In this document: piece by piece, positions 16,333 to 23,999 of the stretch
How the letters are laid out: every line of letters starts with the position of its first letter
How positions within the stretch are numbered: the first letter of the stretch is position 1
Source of the DNA: an uncultured Clostridia bacterium
Lineage (GTDB): Bacteria; Bacillota; Clostridia; Oscillospirales; Acutalibacteraceae
Assembly (NCBI GenBank): GCA_937877675.1
Contig: CALEIS010000152.1
Span: 1-30,149 of the forward strand
Direction of reading: 5' to 3'
DNA length: 30,149 bases
The notes under the pieces: generated by a model
Database searches by the model: none
Told to the model about the DNA's origin: nothing
The model's input: only the letters and a program-made list of their open reading frames with translations
Program-made: the position numbers and the translations under genes

Positions 16333-17493
16333 ATGACATTTTTACTTGTAATAATTTATATAGTTTTTGTTTCTCTTGGTTTGCCTGATTCCTTATTTGG
16401 TGTTGCTTGGCCAGTAATGCATCTTGATTTCGGAATAGCTGAAAGCTTTGCTTCAGTTTATGGTGTTATTATGGGTGTTTGTACAGGTGGTGTAAGCTTT
16501 GTTGCAGGTAAGCTTATCAGAAAATTCGGCACAGGAAAGGTAACTTTTATATCTACAATACTTACAGTTGCAGGACTTTTCTTTATGAGTATATCACCCA
16601 ATATTGTTGTACTTATGATAAGTTCTGTTATTCTTGGTTATGGTGCAGGAGTTATTGATACAGCACTTAATAATTTTGTATCCTTGCATTATAAAGCACA
16701 GCATATGAATTGGCTTCACGCTTGTTGGGGTGCAGGAGTTACTATAAGTCCCTTGATTATGTCTGTTTTTTTGACAGGTGAAATGGGCTCTTGGCGAAAT
16801 GGGTATCGTGTAATTGCTCTTTTACAGTTGTCAATTGGTATAGTAATTGCTTTAACACTTGGTAAATGGAAAATTGTTAAAGAGGACTTTTCTAAGAATG
16901 AGTCGTCCGGACAACAAAAAAGTCTTTTTGAAATATTGAAAATTAAAGGTGTTGTAACGGGAATTCTTTCACAAGGTCTTTATTGTAGTATGGAATTTTT
17001 AATAGGTACTTGGGGTGCATCATATCTTGTAAATGTTCACTCTCTAATGCCTGATAAAGCTGCAAAATGGATTTCATTATATTTTTGTGGAATAATGGTT
17101 GGACGAATTATCTCAGGTTTTATTTCTATGAAGGCAACTGATAATATGATGATTCGTGGTGGTATCGTTGTTTCTTGTATGGGTATGATTCTGTTATCCC
17201 TACCGTTAGGCGAAATTTCATTTTTTGGGTTACTTCTTATTGGTGTTGGTTTTGGTCCAATATTCCCAAGTGTTCTCCACAGTGTCCCTGACAGATTTGG
17301 TAAAGAATATTCTGCTGACATAACAGGCTTCCACATGGGTGGCGCCTATGGTATAGGTTTTGGAGTTCAGCTCATTTTTGGTTTTGTAGCTACTGCTACA
17401 ACATTTAAAATTACAACATTTGTTTTGTTAGCACTTGTTGTGGCACTCTTTATAGTGAACGAAATAACAATATCTTTGACTCGAAAAAAATAA
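16333..17493 (+). CDS. Major facilitator superfamily transporter
   Basis: A 386-residue membrane protein with about 12 hydrophobic segments in two halves. It has MFS features such as GLPDSLFGVAWPVMH in the first segment region, the motif-A-like loop GKLIRKFGTGKV between segments 2 and 3, and GYGAGVIDTALNNFV in segment 4. A hydrophilic central loop (about residues 183-203) joins the halves. It resembles the FucP/sugar-MFS-like and YfkF-type proteins, but the substrate cannot be read from sequence. The start is the ATG at 16333 after GAGGTG; a TTG at 16321 overlaps that site. The bile salt hydrolase-type gene begins 52 bases downstream with no terminator between, so the transporter may carry a substrate or product of that enzyme. 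Confidence 0.88.
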   Translation: MTFLLVIIYIVFVSLGLPDSLFGVAWPVMHLDFGIAESFASVYGVIMGVCTGGVSFVAGKLIRKFGTGKVTFISTILTVAGLFFMSISPNIVVLMISSVILGYGAGVIDTALNNFVSLHYKAQHMNWLHACWGAGVTISPLIMSVFLTGEMGSWRNGYRVIALLQLSIGIVIALTLGKWKIVKEDFSKNESSGQQKSLFEILKIKGVVTGILSQGLYCSMEFLIGTWGASYLVNVHSLMPDKAAKWISLYFCGIMVGRIISGFISMKATDNMMIRGGIVVSCMGMILLSLPLGEISFFGLLLIGVGFGPIFPSVLHSVPDRFGKEYSADITGFHMGGAYGIGFGVQLIFGFVATATTFKITTFVLLALVVALFIVNEITISLTRKK

Positions 17494-17545
17494 TTGTTTA
17501 CGAAGTACATATAATAATCAAAAGATTAAAAAGGACGTGATTATT

Positions 17546-18517
17546 ATGTGTACTTCAATTTCGTTTTTAACGAAAAATCACTATTTTGGCAGAACACTTG
17601 ATATGGATTTTTCATATGGTGAAAATGTGATTATAACTCCTCGAAAATACCCGTTAAAATTCCGCATGACAAATGAATTAAAAGAGCATTTTGCCATCAT
17701 TGGTATAGGAATTCTTGAAGAAAATTATCCTCTTTACTATGATGCAACAAATGAAAAAGGGTTATCAATGGCAGGACTTAACTTTCCAGTAAGTGCAGTC
17801 TATTATGATACTGTAAATGATAAAAATAATATAGGCGCATTTGAATTGATTCCTTGGATATTGAGCCAATGTACATCAGTAAACGAAGCAAGAGATTTAT
17901 TGATGAATACTAATGTAGTAAATATTGATTTTAATGATAAATATAAAAATACACCTTTGCATTGGATGATAAGTGATAAAGATTATTCAATCACGCTTGA
18001 GTGTGTTCAGGAAGGAATGAAAATCTACTATAATCCAGTTCATGTTTTGACAAATAACCCTGAGTTTCCAATGCAGATTTTTAATTTGAATAATTATATA
18101 AATATTACTCGTGAAGAGCCTGAAACTCGTTTTGCAGAGGGCTTTGACTTGAATAAATATAGCAGGGGAATGGGTGCATTGGGACTTCCTGGTGATTTAT
18201 CTTCAATGTCACGATTTGTCAGAGCATCATTCACTAGATTAAACTCTATTTGTGGTGATAGTGAAAGTGAGAGCATAAGCCAATTTTTTCATATTCTTGA
18301 TTCTGTTTCACAAACTCAAGGCTGTGTTAAAACAGAAAATGGTTTTGATAGAACTATTTACTCATCTTGTTGCAATACAGATAAAGGGATTTACTATTAC
18401 AAGACATATAATAATAGTCAAATTTCAGCGGTCAATATGTATAATGAAAATCTTGACAATAATAGATTAATAACTTATAATTTCAACACAGAACAACAAT
18501 TTTATTTTCATAATTAA
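17546..18517 (+). CDS. Choloylglycine hydrolase family protein, probable bile salt hydrolase
   Basis: This Ntn hydrolase splits the amide of glycine- or taurine-conjugated bile acids. Removing Met1 exposes the nucleophile Cys2 (MCTSISF). Other active-site positions are recognisable: Arg16 (FGRTLD), Asp19/Asp21, Asn79 in MAGLNFP, Asn171 in LTNNPEFPMQIFNLNNY, and Arg223/Arg226 in MSRFVRASF. The GLPGDLSSxSRFVR block and an Asn rather than Tyr at the GLNFP site match bile salt hydrolases more than penicillin V acylases. The length of 323 residues is normal. There is no signal peptide, so it is cytoplasmic. The start is ATG 17546, which places Cys at position 2; AGGA sits about 10 bases upstream. 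A GTG at 17537 would block the N-terminal Cys. Confidence 0.93.
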   Translation: MCTSISFLTKNHYFGRTLDMDFSYGENVIITPRKYPLKFRMTNELKEHFAIIGIGILEENYPLYYDATNEKGLSMAGLNFPVSAVYYDTVNDKNNIGAFELIPWILSQCTSVNEARDLLMNTNVVNIDFNDKYKNTPLHWMISDKDYSITLECVQEGMKIYYNPVHVLTNNPEFPMQIFNLNNYINITREEPETRFAEGFDLNKYSRGMGALGLPGDLSSMSRFVRASFTRLNSICGDSESESISQFFHILDSVSQTQGCVKTENGFDRTIYSSCCNTDKGIYYYKTYNNSQISAVNMYNENLDNNRLITYNFNTEQQFYFHN

Positions 18518-18600
18518 CTGCCACCGGGTAGTGAGATGCAGTGCATCCGCTTAATACATCGTTAGGTCTTTGAAGATGTATTAGTGGATGCTATTTTTTT
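18518..18600 (+). terminator. Structured leader with terminator hairpin directly before pnuC (possible attenuator)
   Basis: A strong stem, GCATCCGCTTAATACATC with GATGTATTAGTGGATGC (small bulge), is followed by TATTTTTTT, and the pnuC ribosome binding site begins at the next base. Just before it, CTGC-CAC and GTG-AGAT-GCAG can form a small hairpin (18518-18541). GATGC at 18535-18539 can compete with the terminator's right arm for GCATC. The hairpin may simply end the upstream transcript, or it may be a conditional switch for pnuC. It does not match a riboswitch class that I recognise. Confidence 0.65.
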
Positions 18601-18609
18601 GAGGTAGGT

Positions 18610-19299
18610 ATGGATAAAATCTTTAAGTATTTTACGAAATTTGAAATAGGATTATGGATAGTTTCAATTTCCATGATAGTAATTTCATTCTTAATCTTTG
18701 ATAAAGAAAGCTATCTAGTTTTAATAGCATCAATTATTGGTGCGACATTTTTGATTTTTAATGCTAAAGGCAATCCCATAGGTCAGTTTTTAACTGTTGT
18801 TTTCAGTGTGTTATATGCCATAATTTCATATAGTTTTTCTTATTATGGTGAGATGATTACCTATATGGGAATGACAATGCCAATGGCGTGTATTGCCCTT
18901 GTTTCATGGATAAAAAATCCGTATAAAAATAATAAGACAGAGGTAAAAGTTAATAAAATTTCAAAAATGGAATTTATATTTATGAGTTTTCTGACGATAC
19001 TTGTTACCATAATTTTTTATTTCATATTGGATTTCTTTAATACAACTAATCTGATTCCAAGCACATTGTCGGTAACAACAAGTTTTCTGGCAGCATATCT
19101 TACATTCAGAAGAAGTCCATATTTCGCATTAGCTTATGCAACCAATGACTTGGTTTTAATTATTCTGTGGTTATTGGCATCAATAGAAGATAAAACATAC
19201 CTTTCTGTTGTAATATGCTTTGTTGTATTCTTTGTAAACGATATGTATGGTTTTGTTAATTGGAAAAAAATTGAGAAAAGACAAAAAGATAATATGTAA
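18610..19299 (+). CDS. pnuC: PnuC-family nicotinamide riboside transporter
   Basis: A 229-residue integral membrane protein with seven or eight hydrophobic segments. PnuC proteins take up nicotinamide riboside (or, in relatives, thiamine or other vitamins) by facilitated diffusion, with trapping by a kinase. Family motifs seen are GNPIGQFLTVVFSVLYAIISY, VSWIKNPY, TSFLAAYLTFRRSPYFALAYA with TNDLVLIILW, and the closing VNDMYGFVNWKKIEKRQ. The GAGGTAGG ribosome binding site directly abuts the T run of a terminator hairpin, so expression depends on reading through it. No nicotinamide riboside kinase is beside it, though a CinA/PncC-type NMN deamidase candidate lies at 23519. The substrate could be another vitamin. 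Confidence 0.9.
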   Translation: MDKIFKYFTKFEIGLWIVSISMIVISFLIFDKESYLVLIASIIGATFLIFNAKGNPIGQFLTVVFSVLYAIISYSFSYYGEMITYMGMTMPMACIALVSWIKNPYKNNKTEVKVNKISKMEFIFMSFLTILVTIIFYFILDFFNTTNLIPSTLSVTTSFLAAYLTFRRSPYFALAYATNDLVLIILWLLASIEDKTYLSVVICFVVFFVNDMYGFVNWKKIEKRQKDNM

Positions 19300-19304
19300 A
19301 AGAA

Positions 19305-19337
19305 ACCGATGCTACAATTTGTAACATCGGTATTTTT
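19305..19337. terminator. Terminator shared by pnuC and the lipoprotein gene
   Basis: ACCGATG and CATCGGT with inner TAC/GTA pairs form a hairpin followed by ATTTTTT on the plus strand; the minus side has an A/T-rich flank (TTTCTTTTAC) and may also serve the converging gene. Confidence 0.75.
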
Positions 19338-19651
19338 TATCTGTTTCCGCTTACTGCATCGCCAATTCCTTCTGCAAAGTCTGATGCGGCTTCTCCTGCA
19401 CCTTGGAATAAATCTGAAGCTGCTTCACCAGCACCATTTGCAGCATCGCCCACAGCGTCTCCTGCGTTAGTCATTCCGTTATTATTTTGAGAGTTGTTTT
19501 CCTTGTTGTTTGTTGTGTTTTCTGTTCTGTTTTCTGTTGTATTAGATGTGTCTTTTTCAGTTATTTTGCCATCTTCTACATTGTTACAACCTGCAAAGAA
19601 CAAACAAGTGAAAACTGTTACAATAATGGTAACGATAATTGCTTTTTTCAT
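19337..19651 (-). CDS. Small secreted lipoprotein with Asn/Thr/Glu-rich linker and Gly/Ala repeats
   Basis: The 104-residue protein has a lipoprotein signal peptide with lipobox FFAGC (lipidated Cys22). It is followed by a low-complexity Asn/Thr/Glu segment (about 30-60) and then short alanine/glycine repeats of the type GEAASDLFQGAGEAASDFAEG (about 65-100). The repeats have a heptad-like, weakly amphipathic pattern. No enzyme motif. AGGAGG lies a good distance before the ATG. It is downstream of ypeB on the same strand, with a 59-base gap. The function is not known; a spore-coat or germination role is only a guess from the neighbour. Confidence 0.75.
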   Translation of the reverse strand: MKKAIIVTIIVTVFTCLFFAGCNNVEDGKITEKDTSNTTENRTENTTNNKENNSQNNNGMTNAGDAVGDAANGAGEAASDLFQGAGEAASDFAEGIGDAVSGNR

Positions 19652-19710
19652 ATTAATTTCCTCCTAAAAAAAGTTGTGTTAATATTATTTCATATAATTT
19701 TAAAATTATT

Positions 19711-21060
19711 CTATTTGGTTAATACTCCACCATCACTATAAAGAAGAATTAGAATATTGTCTTCTTCACCTGTATGACAATCAATATAAATTAATAATTC
19801 TTTATTATCCTTCGTCTTACAGTGGAATTCGTAGCATAATTGCTCTGTTTGCCATTCTGTTGGAATTACACAGACTTGTGTATCTATAATTTGTAGTTGA
19901 TTATTAATGGATTTTGCAGCAACTTCTTTTGAAATACTTGGTGTTAAATCATTTCTTTCACTGTGATTTGTAATATAACCTGTGGCATCAAAAGAAAGCA
20001 CATTACCATTCCCAAGACTTACACTCACTTTTATTAAATCTGGATACAGAATAATATCGTTTTGAGTCGCTGCAAAATTTATTGTGCATACTCCATCTTC
20101 TGTGAAATAATAACTTTCTTTCATGTTTTTATATCCGATTTTTTCAAGATATTCTTTTGCCTTATCGATAACATCATCAGGTTTTAACTGTATTTCGCCG
20201 ACAAATTCAGAATTTATCATATAACAAGGTTTGCCACCATTTTTTGTTATTGCAACTGTACAATTTTCACTTTCAAATACATAACAGGGGATAGTGCCTT
20301 CTTCAGTATGAGAAAAATATAAATTGTCTTTTTCTTTAGAACACACACTTTCTGCAATATACTTAGCATCTTCTTTTGACACTGCTTTTAATCCTTCAAG
20401 ATAAATTGCCTTGCCGTTAACTAAATGGTCTGAAAATGGCCCATCATATATGAGCGATGGCATATCTGTAAGAGTTTGTTCAGTATCCTCAAAGCCCTGA
20501 CTGAAAGTGGTGAAATCATTATTTGCTTTTTGTGATAAGGTTGAATTGATTTTTTCAAAAGAAAAATTACCATTTTGCATATTATGACAAAGAATATTTA
20601 TTTCTTCATTAAGATTATTACAGTAATTGTAGAGGTCGGAGAGTTGCTTTCTTTCTTCATCAGTTAGACTTTCACCACGTGAACTTTTTCTTTCCAGTGA
20701 CATAACAAATTCTCCAACCTGTGACAAAAACTTATATGTGTTGCTGATAGCCTCATAATCTGTTGGAAGGAGGGACAAGTTGTTTTTAGCACCTGATGAT
20801 TCACGCCACAATTCCGTGGATAACTTGGATAACATAGAAGGTGTGTTAACATAAATTACTTTTTCAAGATTAACTGAAATGTTGTTAAGATTTTCGTCAA
20901 GAGCAACTAGTGCCATTTGTTTTGTCAGTAGAGCTTCACGTTCAAACTTATTTGCTTTAACTGTCTGAGTAATACAGAAGATACCTAAAACAAGAAATAA
21001 TGCGGTTAAATATAGAATAATTCTAGCTCTTTTTCGTATTGAATAAGCCTTTCTTTCCAT
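19711..21060 (-). CDS. ypeB: Germination protein YpeB (PepSY domains)
   Basis: In Bacillus YpeB sits at the spore inner membrane and is needed to place and control the cortex-lytic enzyme SleB. This protein has the YpeB layout over 449 residues: a short basic N-terminus, one membrane anchor (about 13-33), and a long helical region (about 35-200, with LWRESSGAKNNLSLLP and YNYCNNLNEEINILCHNMQNG). C-terminal PepSY-type repeats follow (VSKEDAKYIAESVCS; PDDVIDKAKEYLEKIGY; ISKEVAAKSINNQLQI). The AAGGGAG site precedes the ATG. SleB, normally adjacent, is absent here; the downstream neighbour is a small lipoprotein. Confidence 0.9.
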   Translation of the reverse strand: MERKAYSIRKRARIILYLTALFLVLGIFCITQTVKANKFEREALLTKQMALVALDENLNNISVNLEKVIYVNTPSMLSKLSTELWRESSGAKNNLSLLPTDYEAISNTYKFLSQVGEFVMSLERKSSRGESLTDEERKQLSDLYNYCNNLNEEINILCHNMQNGNFSFEKINSTLSQKANNDFTTFSQGFEDTEQTLTDMPSLIYDGPFSDHLVNGKAIYLEGLKAVSKEDAKYIAESVCSKEKDNLYFSHTEEGTIPCYVFESENCTVAITKNGGKPCYMINSEFVGEIQLKPDDVIDKAKEYLEKIGYKNMKESYYFTEDGVCTINFAATQNDIILYPDLIKVSVSLGNGNVLSFDATGYITNHSERNDLTPSISKEVAAKSINNQLQIIDTQVCVIPTEWQTEQLCYEFHCKTKDNKELLIYIDCHTGEEDNILILLYSDGGVLTK

Positions 21061-21141
21061 AAAAAATTACTCCCTTAATCATTTGGAAATATTGTTTACA
21101 AAAAATTCAAAAAATATACTCTAAAAAATTGCAAATTATAT

Positions 21142-21170
21142 TTGCCAAATGTCTGTTTTTGTAGTATAAT
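21142..21170 (+). promoter_or_regulatory. Predicted SigA promoter of the nifS-thiI operon
   Basis: TTGCCA (21142-21147) and a perfect TATAAT (21165-21170) with 17 bases between, about 36 bases before the likely GTG start. It may drive the whole co-directional run to 30036. Confidence 0.65.
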
Positions 21171-21206
21171 TACTGTGTTTAACTATGCAAAATGGGGGAA
21201 GAATGT

Positions 21207-22334
21207 GTGAATGTTTATCTAGATAACAGTGCTACAACAAAACCATGCGAAAAAGCAGTAAAAAAAGCACTTGAAATGATGAATGAAAACTTTGGAAATC
21301 CCTCATCACTTCACTATTGTGGATATAATGCAAAGAAAGAACTTGATAGTGCCAGACGAACTATTTCTGCGTTTTTAGGTTGTGAAAACAATGAAATTTT
21401 TTTCACAACGAGTGGAACAATTGCGAATCATACTGCGATTTTAGGTACTGCAAAGGCAAGACGACGTGAAGGTAAAAAAGTCATTACAACATTATTAGAA
21501 CATCCAAGTGTTATAAAGCATTTTGATGCACTTGCCGAGCAAGGCTATGATGTTGTATATCTTAAACCTGATAGTAATGGCAAAATCAACCTTGATGAAC
21601 TCTCAAATGCTATTGATGAAAACACAGTTTTAGTAAGTGTAATGGCAGTTAATAATGAGGTAGGTTCCATTCAGGAAATATCAAAAATTAAGGGTATAAT
21701 CAAAGATAAAAAATCAAAAGCATATTTCCATTGTGATGCTGTTCAAGCATTTGGTAAAATTGTTCTTAAACCTAAGAAACTTGGTATTGACCTTATGAGT
21801 ATGAGTGCTCATAAAATCCATGGTATAAAAGGTGCAGGTGCCTTGTTTGTAAATAACGGCATTCGTATTCTTCCAAGTATAGTTGGTGGTGGTCAGGAAA
21901 ATGGTCTTGTTTCAGGTACTGAAGCAATGCCTGCGATTTGTGCATTTGCAGAGGCTGTAAATGACATAGGTAATGTTCAAAAAAATCTTGATTATGTTTC
22001 TTCAGTTAAGAATTACTTTGTGGAGAAAATAGTTGATATTGATAAAGTCCAAATCAATTCACCAAGTGATGCTTTGCCATATATTATCAACATTTCAGTT
22101 GAGGGTGTTCCATCACAGGTTATGCTTAATTCGCTCTCGTCAATGGGTATTTGTGTTTCTGCAGGTTCTGCTTGTGCAAAGGGACATAGGAGCGAAGTTT
22201 TAACAGCAATGGGTGTGTCATCAAAAGGTATTGACAGTGCAATCCGTATTAGTTTGTCAAAAACTACCACGGAAAATGATATGGATTTATTGTATAATGG
22301 AATAAAGGAAACAGTTAATCGTGTTAGGAGATAA
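21207..22334 (+). CDS. Cysteine desulfurase (NifS/IscS family)
   Basis: This PLP enzyme takes sulfur from cysteine as a protein-bound persulfide. Over 375 residues it has VYLDNSATTKP at the start, the PLP lysine Lys203 in SAHKIHGIKGAG, HCDAVQAFGK, and the sulfur-accepting Cys323 in SAGSACAKGHRSEVL. The next gene is thiI, with the stop and start overlapping, so its main client is probably ThiI for tRNA 4-thiouridine, as in the B. subtilis NifZ-ThiI pair. The GTG at 21207 is preferred as start: it gives the family-like short N-terminus and has GGGGGAAG about 5 bases before it. The ATG at 21192 would place its own ribosome binding site inside the gene. Confidence 0.93.
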   Translation: MNVYLDNSATTKPCEKAVKKALEMMNENFGNPSSLHYCGYNAKKELDSARRTISAFLGCENNEIFFTTSGTIANHTAILGTAKARRREGKKVITTLLEHPSVIKHFDALAEQGYDVVYLKPDSNGKINLDELSNAIDENTVLVSVMAVNNEVGSIQEISKIKGIIKDKKSKAYFHCDAVQAFGKIVLKPKKLGIDLMSMSAHKIHGIKGAGALFVNNGIRILPSIVGGGQENGLVSGTEAMPAICAFAEAVNDIGNVQKNLDYVSSVKNYFVEKIVDIDKVQINSPSDALPYIINISVEGVPSQVMLNSLSSMGICVSAGSACAKGHRSEVLTAMGVSSKGIDSAIRISLSKTTTENDMDLLYNGIKETVNRVRR

Positions 22335-23509
22335 TGATGAAAGAAATCATACTTATTAAAAATGGTGAGTTAGCACTTAAAGGTTTAAACCGCTCAACAT
22401 TTGAAGATATTTTAATTAAGAATATTCGTAAAAGAATTAAACCTCTTGGTGAGTTTGAATATAGAAAAGAACAGTCCACAATTTCTGTTGTACCTATGGA
22501 AGATTACATAGATATGGATGAAGTTAGTGACAGAATCAGCCGAGTTTTTGGTATTGCAGCATATTCAAGAGCATTACAAGTGGAAAAAGATATGTCAGTT
22601 ATACTCCAGAATGCACCTGATTATCTTGCAGAGCAGTTAAAGGAAGCAAAAACATTTAAGGTAGAAGGCAAACGTTCAGATAAAAAGTTTCCATTAAAGT
22701 CACCGGAGATTTCAGCTGAAGTTGGTGGAGCAATTTTAAGTGAATTCCCACACCTTAGAGTTGATGTTAAAAATCCTGATATTCTTGTTACTATTGAAAT
22801 TAGAGAAAAGTTTGCATTTATTCGTGGTAACCAGACTAAGGGTGCAGGTGGTATGCCAACAGGTACAGCAGGTAAAGCCTCAATACTTATTTCAGGTGGT
22901 ATTGACAGTCCAGTTGCCGCATATATGATGGCAAAGCGTGGACTTGTGCTTAATGCAATTCACTTTGCTTCACCACCATATACTTCACCACAGTCAGAAG
23001 AGAAAGTTCATAATCTTCTTCGTAAGGTTTCAAGATATAGTGGCAATATTTGTTTGTTTACAGTTGGATTTACTGAAATTCAGGAAGAAATCAGAGATAA
23101 ATGTCCTGAAGAATTGTTCACACTTATTATGCGTCGTTTTATGATGAGAATATCACAACGTATTGCAGAAAGAGAAGATAGTAAAGCACTTATAACAGGT
23201 GAAAGTCTTGGTCAAGTTGCCAGTCAGACACTCAATGCGTTGGCTTGTACAGATGCAGTTTGTGAAATGCCAGTTTTCAGACCTTTAATTGGTCTTGATA
23301 AAGAAGAAATTATTAAGGTTTCAAGAAAAATTGATACTTTCGATATTTCAATAGAACCTTATGAGGATTGTTGTACGGTGTTTACACCTAAACACCCAAA
23401 AACAAAGCCACAAATATCAATTATTGAAACTGCTGAACAGGCTCTTGATGTTGAGGGCTTAATCAATAGAGCAGTAGAAGGTGTCACAATCAATAACATC
23501 TGTTTTTAG
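22334..23509 (+). CDS. thiI: tRNA 4-thiouridine synthase ThiI
   Basis: ThiI adenylates U8 of tRNA and replaces its oxygen with sulfur supplied by a cysteine desulfurase. The 391-residue protein has the N-terminal ferredoxin-like and THUMP regions (about 1-165, with KNGELALKGLNR) and then the PP-loop domain with SGGIDSPVAAYM (about 187-198), TGESLGQVASQTL and CEMPVFRPLIGLDKEEI. It stops after EDCCTVFTPKHPKTKP and has no rhodanese domain, as is usual in Firmicutes. Its ATG overlaps the cysteine desulfurase stop; a second ATG at 22337 is equally possible. TAGGAG precedes both. Confidence 0.95.
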   Translation: MMKEIILIKNGELALKGLNRSTFEDILIKNIRKRIKPLGEFEYRKEQSTISVVPMEDYIDMDEVSDRISRVFGIAAYSRALQVEKDMSVILQNAPDYLAEQLKEAKTFKVEGKRSDKKFPLKSPEISAEVGGAILSEFPHLRVDVKNPDILVTIEIREKFAFIRGNQTKGAGGMPTGTAGKASILISGGIDSPVAAYMMAKRGLVLNAIHFASPPYTSPQSEEKVHNLLRKVSRYSGNICLFTVGFTEIQEEIRDKCPEELFTLIMRRFMMRISQRIAEREDSKALITGESLGQVASQTLNALACTDAVCEMPVFRPLIGLDKEEIIKVSRKIDTFDISIEPYEDCCTVFTPKHPKTKPQISIIETAEQALDVEGLINRAVEGVTINNICF

Positions 23510-23518
23510 GAGTAAGGG

Positions 23519-23998
23519 ATGAAACTTGAAGATAAGATTGTTAGACTATTAAGTGAAAAAGGACTTGTAATGGCTTGTGCCGAGTCCTGTACAGGTGGTT
23601 TAATAGCAAAAAGAATTACCGATGTTAGCGGCTCATCTGCAGTTTTTAATTGCTGTGTAGTAAGTTACAGTAATGACATTAAGGAAAAGATTTTAGGAGT
23701 TAGCCACGAAACACTCGTACAGTATGGTGCGGTTAGTGAACAAACTGTTCGTGAGATGGTAAGTGGGGTTTTGAAGCTCTCAGGTGCCGATGTTGCGGTA
23801 TCTGTTTCTGGAATTGCAGGACCTAATTCCGATAATACAGAAAAACCGGTTGGTTTGATTTATATCGCAGTTTCTGATGGAACACAGACAATAGTTAAAA
23901 GATTAAATAATCATTTTGATAATGATGTTAGAAACAATAACAGAACAAGTGCTGCGGATGAAGCACTTAATATGATGATTTCTCTGATAGGGGACTAA
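23519..23998 (+). CDS. CinA C-terminal-domain protein (PncC-type NMN amidohydrolase)
   Basis: A free-standing 159-residue CinA C-terminal domain. Enzymes of this type deamidate nicotinamide mononucleotide to nicotinate mononucleotide in NAD recycling. The active-site ACAESCTGGLIA (about 19-30) is intact, followed by VVSYSNDIKEKILGVS, GAVSEQTVREM and VSGIAGP. The loop after GIAGP reads NSDNTEKPVG rather than the glycine-rich GGGTxxKPVG usual in the family, and the following segment is FDNDVRNNNR instead of the usual FxGDRxxxR. Activity is therefore likely but not certain. It starts 9 bases after thiI with AGGAGTAAGG before the ATG and ends one base before the first sortase. Confidence 0.88.
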   Translation: MKLEDKIVRLLSEKGLVMACAESCTGGLIAKRITDVSGSSAVFNCCVVSYSNDIKEKILGVSHETLVQYGAVSEQTVREMVSGVLKLSGADVAVSVSGIAGPNSDNTEKPVGLIYIAVSDGTQTIVKRLNNHFDNDVRNNNRTSAADEALNMMISLIGD

Positions 23999-23999
23999 A

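Noticed and set aside
17496..17515. Promoter with TATAAT just before the bile salt hydrolase gene
   Set aside because: The TATAAT at 17510 has no acceptable -35 at 16-18 bases, so the gene is better treated as co-transcribed with the MFS gene, though a weak promoter cannot be excluded.
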